Source: Prorocentrum cordatum
Lineage: Eukaryota; Sar; Dinophyceae; Prorocentrales; Prorocentraceae
NCBI GenBank assembly: GCA_963575745.1
Contig: CAUYUJ010020166.1
Location: forward strand, 82,211 to 117,439
Length of the DNA stretch: 35,229 bases
Reading direction: 5' to 3'
In this document: positions 26,613 through 35,229 of the stretch, piece by piece
How the letters are laid out: each line of letters begins with the position of its first letter
Position numbering within the stretch: position 1 is the first letter of the stretch
The notes under the pieces: model-generated
The model's input: only the letters and a program-made list of their open reading frames with translations
What the model was told of the DNA's origin: nothing
Databases searched by the model: none
Made by a program: the position numbers and the translations under genes

Positions 26613-27495
26613 GGGGAAGTGAGAGGGAGGGGGGTGAGGAGAAGATCCTGCGCGGAGGGTGTCCAGAGAAAACAAGAACCCCATTTAGGATGTGGGGAGA
26701 CATCACAACAAGTTGAGGCTTGCCGACGTCACGAGGACTCCTACTGCGGCTGCAGATGGGATGCCAACGTAAATGACCTTCAGAGTGCCCCCCTGCCTCA
26801 GGACTCTTGCCCTCCAGCGGGAACTCCCAGACAGAGCCCCAAGCCTCCCTCCAACCCCAACCCGACAGGGATCTGCACTGCCACACAGGCTCAAGAGTAG
26901 ACCTTGTCCAGAGTAGGCTCGCCCGGCATGACAAGCTGCATGGATATCGGGACTTCCAGATAGGCCCCGTGCTCGCGAGCTTTGGCAAGATCAGAGCGCT
27001 GACTGGCCGAGTGAGAGACGCAGAATCGCCCACGGCATGAGGAAGCTGACGTTGCCACAATCAGAGAGCTTCTGAACCAGGCAGTCCCGAGTTCTTCGAC
27101 GCCAGACAGCACGTCAGGTACATCTGGATACAGGTGCAAGACAAAACATTGGGAATCCTTGAGGCACAGAGGCGAAACGCACACGCGGTGCAAGACGACA
27201 AAGAGCTCGAGCACCAGGAGAGAACGCAGAAGGTCAAACCTCAGATCGAGACGACCCGGGAGACCAACATGGCATCGGCGCTGGGCCTCAATGAGCCTGG
27301 GTGGCGCGGGGACGACAGGGTGGCCGCTTACCAGGGGGGAGGGAGCCGAGAAGCAGAGCCCGCCGCCGCCCGAGGGCGGCCCGCCGCGCTCCGCGGGGAG
27401 GCAGCACGAGGCCCGCTCGCCTCTGCCGCCCGCCGCGGCCCGCCCGCTGCCCCGCTGCCCGCCCCCTCTGTGCGGCTGAAGTGCAACGCCCGCCC
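26613..27495. other. Mostly unrecognised DNA with a possible plus-strand coding remnant
   Basis: Around 27115-27300 the plus frame reads VRYIWIQVQDKTLGILEAQR, RNAHAVQDDKELEHQERTQK and VKPQIETTRETNM, a charged helical segment without neighbours in frame. It recalls the style of the remnants at 21839-23815 but I cannot link them. The rest of the interval holds nothing I can support. Confidence 0.3.
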
Positions 27496-27571
27496 CGCAC
27501 CCCCCCCCCCCCCCCCCCCCCACCAACCCCCCCCCCCCCCCCCCTTCCCTTCCCCCCCCCCCCCCCCCCCT
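27496..27571 (+). repeat. Poly-C tracts
   Basis: Several runs of 10-18 C with single interruptions; i-motif or G-quadruplex prone and a likely sequencing-error hot spot. Confidence 0.9.
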
Positions 27572-28245
27572 CCACCCGCCCCCGCACCCCCCACCCCAAC
27601 CCCGCCTGCGGCCCCGCACCGACCCCGACCCCGACGCACACCGGCCAGCGGAGCAAGAGACCAGCAGCTGAGCCCAGCAGCGGCAGATGCCAGGTCGCCC
27701 CCGACGGTGCGTGCCAGGGGCTGCCCCCGGCTCCGAGGGGCGGACGCTCCGAGGGCGGAACGACCGAGGACGGTGACGCTTGCCGGGAGGGAGGGGAGGC
27801 GGCGGGAGACCGCCGTGACGACACGAGTGCCTGCCTTCGGCAAGAGGAGAGTGCTCGGGCAGTCGGCTGCCAGGAAGAGAAGGCTTCTCGGGTGCGGCCC
27901 ATCCCAGCCCCAGGACTGAGGTGGGCCGCCCCAGCTCCTGTCGGGGCTCGATTTCTGGGCTGAGGAGCTCGATTTCTGGGCCGAGCTCCCGCTCTGGCGA
28001 GGGCCTCGGGAGAGGGGGTGGCACGCCGAGTGGGCCCGCGGCCTCGCCTCCGTCTCTGCTTCACGTGGCACGCGCTCGCGCGCGGGAGTGCCCCTCCGCC
28101 GGCGCCTCGGCAGCGCGTCACGCCCGCTGCCCCAGGCAGGCAGGGCCCTCACGAGGAGTGAGGGCCCTGCGCCCGCACTGCACACACAGGGGTCACACGT
28201 TTCGACCCGGCTGTAGGGCTACTGATCCCCAAGCGCCCTTACCTT
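27572..28245. other. GC-rich DNA, no gene supported
   Basis: All six frames are largely open because of composition. A short direct repeat GCTCGATTTCTGGGC occurs twice (about 27945 and 27967). Confidence 0.4.
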
Positions 28246-28370
28246 CTCCTCCTCCTCCTCCTCCTCCATCCTCCTACATCCTCCTACTCCTCCTCTACTC
28301 ATCATCCTCCCCCTTCCTCAGCCTCCTCCTCCTCCTCTCCTTCTATCCTCCTCTCTCCTACTCCTCCTCC

Positions 28371-28401
<31 letters not shown>

Positions 28402-28437
28402 CTCCTTCCCTGTCATCGTCGCCCCCCCCCCCCCCCC
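28246..28437 (+). repeat. (CTC)n tract ending in poly-C
   Basis: CTC units with ATC interruptions, then 17 C at about 28421-28437. Confidence 0.9.
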
Positions 28438-28955
28438 AATGTTCGTCCTCCTGTTGGCCTCCTGGCGTCGCCCTCCCCGGCAGTGGAAGAGGGCTAGCAT
28501 GCGTGCTACGTGCCTCTCGCAGAGTACTCCCGCCTGGGGTCCACTGCCCCTCTCGGTCGTGCAGCAGGCAGTGGATCTCGCTGGCAGTCTCCCGTCCCGT
28601 CAAACGTCGCCATCGCCGTCGCCATCCTCCCGCCCTTCCCCATAAGAAGAAGAGGAGAGGTGAGGATGATGAGGAGAGAAATCTCCTCCTCCTCCACCTC
28701 CTCCTTCTCCTCCTCCTCCACGTGCTCCTTTTTCTCCACCTGTCTCTCCTCCTGCTGTTGCTGCTGCTCCTCCTCTCCCTGCTCGTTTTCGTCGCCACAG
28801 TGGGACCCGGCTCGAGCTGGGAGAGGTTTGGCTACGGATCCTTACTCAGTCCTGGGACCTCTCCTGTGGCCCAACCTGGCCACCTGTCCGGGCCACGCCC
28901 AGCCGTGGCGATGAGAACCTCCAGAAGCGCCCGAGAAGAAAGCTCCGACACGAGG
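28438..28955. other. Mixed unique and CTC-rich DNA
   Basis: A CTC/TCC-rich block lies at 28683-28790. No gene seen. Confidence 0.4.
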
Positions 28956-29192
28956 AGGAGGATGAGGAGGAGGAGGACGAGGAGGAGCAGCAGCAGCAGG
29001 AGGAAAGGCAGAACGATAATAACAAATTGAAGGATGAGGAGGCGAAGGAGGAGGAGGAGGAGGAGGAGGAGGAGGAGGAGGAGGAGGAGGAGGAAGAGAG
29101 GGGACGAGAAGGGGCAGAGAGGAGGAGGAGGAGGAGGAGGAGGAGGAGGAGGAGGAGGAGGAGGAGGAGGAGGAGGAGGAGGAGGAGGAGCA
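28956..29192 (+). repeat. (GGA)n microsatellite
   Basis: GGA with GAC, GCA and AAC interruptions; the longest pure run is about 29120-29190. Confidence 0.95.
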
Positions 29193-29614
29193 GGAGGCGG
29201 AGGATACGCATAGTATTGAACATCATGCAAATTAAAATGCAACGACTACAACTATACTACGTATCAGAAGAACCCTGCAACAGCAACAACCACACTAGTC
29301 ATAATGATGGGAATAGTGAAGCTAAGGCTGGCAATAATAATCCGCCGACTCTGTCGGCGTGTGTGAGGGGCTTGTCCGTCCAAGTCGTCATCTCCGTCAT
29401 TCGTTGGTCGTCGTCGCTGTCGTAGCCTTTCCCTGCCTTCCCCCTTTCCCTGGGCTCGTCGAAGCTCCCCCCTTTCCCAGGGACCTCCTCAGCGCGCCAG
29501 CCAAAGCAAAGTTGAGCAACGTCGTAATTGAGTCGAAGGGAAGCCCCTTCCCTTCGATCCCTTCCCCGCCGGGGGTGGGTGGGGGTCCCGGGGGGGGGTC
29601 AGATACGACGCCCC
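29193..29614. other. AT-richer spacer then unique DNA
   Basis: 29212-29345 is notably A-rich compared with its neighbours (AACAACAACC, AATAATAATCC). No gene seen. Confidence 0.4.
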
Positions 29615-30262
29615 CCCTGGGAGTCCCAGAGCCCCCAAAAACCCCAAGACGGACCAAGAGTGCCCCAAGAGGCCCCAAAGACAGTCCAAGAGAACCCCGA
29701 ATCGCCGAACGATCGGTCCAAGACGCCTTGACGGCCTCCAGACGGCCCAAGGGGCCTGCAAGCGCCCCAAGAGGCCTCCAGGAGCTTTCCCACGAGAGCC
29801 CCAAGAGGCAAACTTCAGGGATTTCCTATACGTTTTTGAACATTTGGGGCGTTCTTCTCTCTTCCGCTTCCCGACGCGCCAAGACGGCCCAAGAGGCCCT
29901 AAGATCGCCCCGAGACGGCCCAAGAGGGTCCCCTAACGGCCGAAGAGGGCCCCAAGACGGCCCAAGACGCCTCCAAGATGGCCCAAGAGGCCCCCAAGAC
30001 GGCTCCAGGAGGGTGCCCAGACGGGGGACCCGAACGGACATTTCGAGCTCTCAGCCCCAAGAGGCCCCCAAGAGGCCCCGAAGAAGCCCCAAGAGGCCCC
30101 AAGAGGCTCCCAAGGGGCCCCAAAACTCTCCCAAGACAGCCCAGGAGAGCCCTAAATTGCCCAGGAGGCCTCCAAGAGTGCCTCGAGACGGCGCAAGAGG
30201 AGCCCTGGACGGCCCAAGACGGCCTCAAGAGAGCCCCAGGCTGTCCCAAGAAAGCCTCTGGT
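29615..30262 (+). repeat. Degenerate CCCAAGACGGCC / CCAAGAGGCC minisatellite
   Basis: Some 50 imperfect units of 10-13 bases built on CCAAGA(C/G)GGCCC. Plus frames give Pro-Lys/Arg-Arg-Pro-Gln-rich peptides. Interrupted at about 29800-29870 by a unique AT-rich patch. Confidence 0.75.
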
Positions 30263-30470
30263 TTCCTCCTCTTCCTCCTCCTCCTCCTCCTCCTCCTCCT
30301 CCTCCTCCTCCTCCTCTTCCCCCCCTCTGCTCCCCCTCCTCCTGCTATCCTCTGCCTCCTTCTCCTCCTCTTGCTTCTCCTCCACATCCTTCTCCCCCCT
30401 CCTCCTCCCTCTTCCACCTTCTCCACCCTTCCTCCACCTCCCACTCATCCTCCTCCCCCTGCCCCCCCTC
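30263..30470 (+). repeat. (CTC)n-rich block
   Basis: A pure CTC/TCC run at 30268-30318, then CTC-rich pyrimidine DNA. Confidence 0.85.
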
Positions 30471-30651
30471 AGTTTCATCTTCGTCGTTCTCAGGGTCGGC
30501 GGCACCGGCCGTAAGGTCTTCGCAATAATACTGTTAACCGTGGGGGTAATACTGATAAGTTGTACCAGAAGAGCCATATCAACACTAAGACGAATAATCA
30601 GACTAGCAAAACAAGTGAAACATTATCTACCATAGAACATGGAGGAGGAGA
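30471..30651. other. Unique spacer
   Basis: AT-richer; no gene seen. Confidence 0.4.
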
Positions 30652-30652
30652 C

Positions 30653-30686
<34 letters not shown>
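30652..30686 (+). repeat. (CAG)n microsatellite, about 12 units
   Basis: GCAGCAGCAGCAG run flanked by unique DNA; it can form a hairpin. Confidence 0.9.
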
Positions 30687-30688
<2 letters not shown>

Positions 30689-31527
30689 CGAGGAGAAGGG
30701 AATAGGCGAACGATATACAAAATATGACCAGGGGGATGGAAGGAAGGGAGTGGGGGAGGTAGCGAGGGAAGAGGAAGAGATCGAATAAGAAGACAACGAG
30801 AAACAAACTAGCTAATACGACAACTAAGAACACAATAATACGAATACGAATCGGAGCAATAAACAGAATACGACTAGTGATAATAATAACAGAACAATAG
30901 TAAAACAAACAATAACAATAATGAAATCACAACCCATAATCAGAAGAGGACTAAGAAGCCGAACAAGGAGGAGACTGAGGAGGAGGAAGAGGAAGAGGAG
31001 GGGGTGAAGAGAGGCGGCCTTCAGGTCGGGGTGCCCGGGGATCGGCTCCGTCTTCTGGTACGTCGGCCTCCCATGGTTCTCGCCTTGCTCCGCGTAGGTG
31101 CCCAGCAAGATGGCCACCGTCGAGGCCTTAGGCCCGGTGGCCTGGCAGCTCGGAAGAAACAGGGGGAGGGGCGAGGGAGGAGGGGGAGGAGGTGGAGGAG
31201 GCGAAGGAGGAAGAGGAGGGTGATGATGGAGGAGGAGCGGGAGTGAGCAGGACTGGGAGGAGGAATAGGTAGTACAAGAGGGTGGAGGAAGAGGGGCAGG
31301 AGGAGCAGGATGAGGTGGACGGGACGGGCGGGCGGGGAGGAGGCCACCCGAGCAAGGATGTAGCAGAAGGCTGGATGATCGAGGAGACGGAGAACGGGGA
31401 GTGGGCATAGCGAATACGAACGGGTGGGATCAGAGGGTCGGCGAGGCTCGGCTTCAAAGGGCTCAAGCCTATGCTGTCGGGGCAGTCAGGCATAGCCCCC
31501 ACGCTCACCGGTCGCTCTCTTTCTCTC
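30687..31527. other. No gene supported
   Basis: A-rich section to about 30950, then purine-rich GGA patches (30970-31000, 31160-31330). Open frames are compositional. Confidence 0.4.
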
Positions 31528-31551
31528 CATCTCTCTCTCTCTCTCTCTCTG
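31528..31551 (+). repeat. (CT)n microsatellite
   Basis: CTCTCTCTCTCT run. Confidence 0.85.
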
Positions 31552-31637
31552 CTCGAGGGGATCACCAAGCTCTCCCTCCTCCAGATTGTAGGGAAGGACG
31601 GAGGTAGAAAGGAGGACCTGTTGTTGAGGACGAGAGA

Positions 31638-31756
31638 GGAAGGAGGAGGAGGAGGAGGAGGAGGAGGAGGAGGAGGAGGAGGAGGAGGAGGAGGAGGAGG
31701 AGGAGGAGGAGGAGGAGGAGGAGGGAGGAGGAGGAGGAGGAGGAGGAGGAGGAGGC
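31638..31756 (+). repeat. (GGA)n microsatellite
   Basis: About 120 bases of GGA, nearly pure. Confidence 0.95.
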
Positions 31757-32206
31757 GGAGACGAGGGGAGGATGAGGAGGGGGAGGAGGAGGAGAAGAGG
31801 GGGAGGAGGGGCAGGACGCGGAGGAGAGAAGAGGAGGAGCACGGAGGCGATGGAGGGGGAGAGAGAAGGATATGTGAGTGAGGAAGAGCGGGTGGCTCAG
31901 GTGGTGTGGAGGACTGGGGAGACAGGAGGCAGAGCGGGCGAGGGAGAGGAAAGATCAGGACGAACATGTCCATCTCCTCCGCCTTCTCCGTCCTCACGGT
32001 GTTCCTAGTAGGCTCGCCCTACGAACCCTCAATCCAAAGACGTGCGCATCACTTGGAAACCATCTTATACTATTTTCGCTGGCCTTCCGCCAACTCCCGC
32101 CAGCGAGCCCACCGCCGGTGTACTTCCGCCGCGCTCTGCCGGACTTCCGCCGAAGAGCGGGTGCCCAACTTCTCGATCCCTCAGACGCGAGGACCCTCTG
32201 GAACGT
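31757..32206. other. No gene supported
   Basis: Purine-rich to 31900, then unique DNA. Confidence 0.4.
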
Positions 32207-32445
32207 GCCATTGACCCCTCACGTTTCCTCCTCGTGCTGCCTCCCTCCTCGTTGTCCCCCTCCTCCCTGCCCTGCCCTGCCCTGCCATTGATCCCTCACG
32301 CTTCCTCCTCGAGCTGCCTCCCTCCTCGTGGTCCTCCTCCTCCTCCTCCTCCCTGCCCTGCCCTGCCCTGCCATTGACCCCCCACGTTTCCTCCTCGTGC
32401 TGCCTCCCTCCTCGCTGTCTTCCTCCTCCCTGCCCTGCCTCCTTC
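32207..32445 (+). repeat. 77- to 86-bp tandem repeat, three copies
   Basis: Units start GCCATTGAYCCCTCACG at 32207, 32284 and 32370 (third copy GACCCCCCACG) and contain TTCCTCCTCG(T/A)GCTGCCTCCC and CCCTGCCCTGCCCTG. Confidence 0.85.
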
Positions 32446-32579
32446 ACTCTTCTAGAACGTCGCCCCCCCGAACCTCTCCTGGGGCGCGCTCTGGCCAGGA
32501 GCTCGCAGCGACTCCCGCCGTGGCCACGGGGGCGCCCCGAGAGGCCTAACATAATTACCCCCCCGACCCCGGTAGCCTC

Positions 32580-32660
32580 GAGGAGGAGGAGGAGGAGGAG
32601 GAGGAGGAAGAGGAGGACAACGAGGAGGAGGAGGAGGTGGAGGAGGAGGAGGAGGAGGAA
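32580..32660 (+). repeat. (GGA)n microsatellite
   Basis: GGA with GAC and GTG interruptions. Confidence 0.9.
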
Positions 32661-32857
32661 GCGGACAAGAAACAAAGCGTTCATGCAAATTGTGGAGGAG
32701 GAGGAGGAAGCGGACAAGAAACAAAGCTTTCATGCAAATTGTGGAGGACGAGGCGGAGGAGGAGGAGGAGGAGGATGAGGACAAGAAACAGAGCGTTCAT
32801 GCAAATGGTGGAGGAGGAGGAAGCGGACAAGAAACAGAGCGTGCATGCAAACTGTGG
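32661..32857 (+). repeat. GGACAAGAAACARAGCGTTC tandem repeat, four copies
   Basis: Copies start near 32661, 32710, 32776 and 32823 (spacing 49, 66, 47). Each reads GCGGACAAGAAACAAAGCGT, then TCATGCAAATTGTGG, then GGA units of varying number. The unit includes ATGCAAAT, an octamer-like string. Confidence 0.85.
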
Positions 32858-33048
32858 CCTGCGACGTCACCCGGTACATCACCTCCTGCGCCATTCATCT
32901 GGCGAGGGGCATCGCGTCGGCAGCAGCCCGCCGCCCGCCTGCCCCACCGGGAGGCTGCGTGCGCACCCCCCGTTGGCTCCCCCGAGCCGAAACAGCTGCA
33001 GCCGCGACGAGCACCAACGCGCGCGCACACACAGACAAGCACACACAC
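32858..33048. other. Unique GC-rich spacer
   Basis: No gene seen. Confidence 0.4.
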
Positions 33049-33051
33049 ACA

Positions 33052-33107
<56 letters not shown>

Positions 33108-33266
33108 CACGCACACACACACACACACGCAAACACACACACACACACGCAAACACACACAGACACACACGCACACAAATACACACACACAAACACACAA
33201 ACACACAAACACACACAGACAAACACACACACACACAGACAAACACACACACACACACACACACTT
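33049..33266 (+). repeat. (ACGC)n then (CA)n array
   Basis: About 14 ACGC units to about 33110, then CA repeats with AAA/AGA interruptions. Alternating purine-pyrimidine throughout; Thr-His and Cys-Val frames are artefacts. Confidence 0.95.
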
Positions 33267-34266
33267 TTGAGTGTCGCAGCCCGGGCCAAGCCGCAGCGCG
33301 TGAGGAAAAGTCCCGCGGGCGCTCTCGCGCCTGCCAGGTAAGAAAGCGAGATCGCCAGGCCCTTACGGGCTCAGTGGCAGGGCAAGGCAGGCGGAGCGCC
33401 GCGGCCGGCCCCAGAGGGAGAGAGAGGAGGGCGGCGGGCTGCGCGCGCGCACACGGCCCGCCTGCATACTCGCGCGCCTTTTCTCTGATCGGAGGTGGGC
33501 TGGCTGCAGCAGAGAACGTCAAACATGCCGCGTCGGCAACACGCAAGAGCGAGAGTGACCCTGGCCAAGAGTGGCCTTTGGCCTTTAAGGTGGCGAAAGG
33601 TTGCCGAATCCGAGCGCGCAAGCAGCCACTGTCGCATCGCGCTCAGCGGTCAGGGGGACCCCGGTGAGCCCGCATCAAAGGTCACTCCTGCGAAGGGTCA
33701 CTCTTACGTGTAGTCGACCGCGGCCCCAGAGGAGCAGCACAAACCCACGCTGGCCTTCCTGGGAGACAGCGCGTCACCTGGGCAGAGCACCCCTCCACCA
33801 CCGCCCCCTCCTCCAACACCTTCGCAGCTCGGTCTGTGTGTCCTCTTCACCCTTCTCAACCGGCGGCAGCTCGCTCCAGCAAGCGGTCAGCGAACAAGGG
33901 GGAGCGAAGGGGGCGAATTGGGCACGCGGGACAGGCGTGCTCGGGCACACATGAGCACGCACAGGGGCACTTGCACGCGCACGCAAGCCAGGCACAAACC
34001 TCACCCGCCTCTCGTGGAGCCCTGACCCCATGCATCCTCAGCCTCAGAAAGTGAGACAAACGCGCGGTGGCGAGAGGGGGAGCGGAAGCCGGAGGAAGTC
34101 GGACACAGCAGCAGGAGGAGAAGGAGCAGGACAATGATCAGGAGGACGGGGAGGAGGCGAAAGGAGAAAAGCAGGGTGCGGGAGGACGAGGCGGCGAGCG
34201 GGCAGGATGACGAGAATACAATCAGGAGAAGAAAAAGAGGGCAGGCAGAACGAGAAGGGGGGGTGG

Positions 34267-34267
<1 letters not shown>
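33267..34267. other. No gene supported
   Basis: A GC-rich unique section to about 34060, then purine-rich. A donor-like CAGGTAAGA lies at 33335-33343 but no exon can be supported. Confidence 0.4.

Positions 34268-34303
<36 letters not shown>
34268..34303 (+). repeat. (GA)n microsatellite
   Basis: GAGAGA run, about 16 units. Confidence 0.9.
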
Positions 34304-34313
<10 letters not shown>

Positions 34314-35114
34314 CACAAGAGATGGAGGTGGGGCGGATGATGGAACCAAATGGAGGCACTGCGGCAGCAGCAGCAGGAAGCATGAGCACAATGAGGATGA
34401 CAATCAAGATGCGGAGAACTATTAAGAAAATGAGCCTGATGGGGGCAAGGAAAATGATGACGATGGAATTGAGGATAGGGCGGGTGACGGAAGGACGAGA
34501 TGGATAAGGAATCGGGAGCAGGGAGGAGGACAATGATTATATATATATATATATATATAGATGTGTAGAGATAAGATAATGTGTATATATAGAGAGAGAA
34601 ATAGAACACATACAATCGAACAAGCAAAGAGAGCACGACGAGAGGGCAACATTGGAGAGCGAGGGAAAGGGAGGGAGAGAGAGAGAGAGAGAGAGAACGA
34701 AAGAGAGACCGAGAACAAGAAAGAGAGGATAGGCGAGGGAGGGCCTAAGCGAAGGCGAAGCAGCAACAAAAACAATAAGCAGGAACAGTTGCGAGAGAAA
34801 GGACAACGGCAAACCAATAGAAGAAACGATGGGATGTACTGTAAGAGGTGGCGATGGGTGGGTGGGTGCGGGAGCGTGATGGCGACTGTGAGAGGAGAGA
34901 ACGAGAAGGACGGATAGTATGGTGATGGTGATGTTGACTGGGAGGAAGTAAGAGCAGCATAATGAGCAGCAGGCATCAGAAGCAGCAGCAAGATCAGAAA
35001 CACAAGTAGAACCTGGCTCGGAACGAAAGGGGATGAGGGACTAGGGGGATTGAGGACGGACGAGGAAGCAGGCTCGGCTCCGCCCGTCAACTCCCCCCCA
35101 TCCCAAAGAGAGAA
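34304..35114. other. Purine-rich low-complexity DNA with small AT and GA tracts
   Basis: (AT)n at 34537-34559 and (GA)n at 34671-34695 within A/G-rich sequence. No gene seen. Confidence 0.5.
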
Positions 35115-35170
35115 AGGGAAAGAGAGAGAGAGAGAGAGACATGGATACATGTATATATATATATATATAG
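35115..35170 (+). repeat. (GA)n then (AT)n microsatellites
   Basis: GA run 35116-35138 and TATATA run 35153-35169. The pairing repeats the GA/AT combination at 34537-34695. Confidence 0.85.
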
Positions 35171-35229
35171 GCCGCAGCACCCACCATGAACCCCCCTTTT
35201 CTCTTGGAAGATGCCAAGAAAAAAAAGGG

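Noticed and set aside
28397-32784. Poly-Arg/Glu/Ser/Pro/Leu ORFs
   Set aside because: All coincide with GGA/CTC tracts and change meaning with each frame; no conserved domain.
32797-33621. Cys-Val-rich or Thr-His-rich proteins
   Set aside because: Products of the ACGC/CA array.
1-35229. CRISPR array, bacterial operons or rRNA/tRNA genes
   Set aside because: The tandem repeats lack unique spacers of constant length, and no tRNA cloverleaf or rRNA core was recognised by eye. Eukaryotic features dominate.

Overview
This window reads as nuclear DNA of a dinoflagellate. The strongest evidence is an exact 22-nt copy of the dinoflagellate spliced-leader (SL) sequence on the minus strand at 18097-18076. 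High GC content, very abundant trinucleotide microsatellites, non-LTR retrotransposon remains and a 100-N scaffold gap at 12630-12729 agree with this. No ordinary intact host gene is evident. The recognisable content is retroelements, gene fragments and repeats. All identifications come from reading translations by eye; no database search was possible.

Region 1 (about 1-9270, minus strand) is a large and remarkably intact retroelement with three close-set ORFs. They are a small membrane-segment ORF (9202-8678), a gag-like ORF (8678-6738) and a giant pol-like ORF (from 6735, still open at base 1, at least 2245 codons). The ORFs are joined by TGATG and TGA-AG-ATG junctions. The pol ORF carries reverse transcriptase, RNase H, a J-domain with its HPD motif, a long disordered RS/Ala-rich stretch and, at the window edge, what looks like the N-terminal half of a tyrosine recombinase. 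A tyrosine-recombinase (DIRS-like) retroelement is the best fit. Because this ORF has no stop inside the window, a search restricted to closed ORFs would miss it.

Region 2 (about 9286-18297, minus strand) starts with a (TCC)n tract. A frameshifted LINE fragment follows (about 12000-9690), then microsatellites, the assembly gap, and a nearly complete second LINE (18097-12730). That LINE begins exactly with the SL sequence, followed by ORF1 (coiled coil plus L1-ORF1p-like domain) and ORF2 (APE endonuclease, RT, zinc knuckle). ORF1 ends in CTT TGA C, with ORF2 in the +1 frame and no ATG available before the endonuclease domain, which suggests programmed +1 frameshifting. Another (TCC)n tract lies directly upstream of the SL.

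Region 3 (18300-27500) is a mosaic. It holds a split WDTRDG/GWWFG domain (minus), an 83-bp tandem array, a pentamer array, plus-strand coiled-coil coding remains, and a broken zf-RVT/RNase H fragment (minus, 23490-22140). It also holds the C-terminal part of an SF1 helicase inside an inverted duplication with arms of about 550-590 bp, and a 160-bp tandem array.

Region 4 (27500-35229) is dominated by low-complexity DNA: C-tracts, GGA/CTC, CAG, GA, AT, ACGC/CA tracts and short minisatellites. I see no gene there that I can support.
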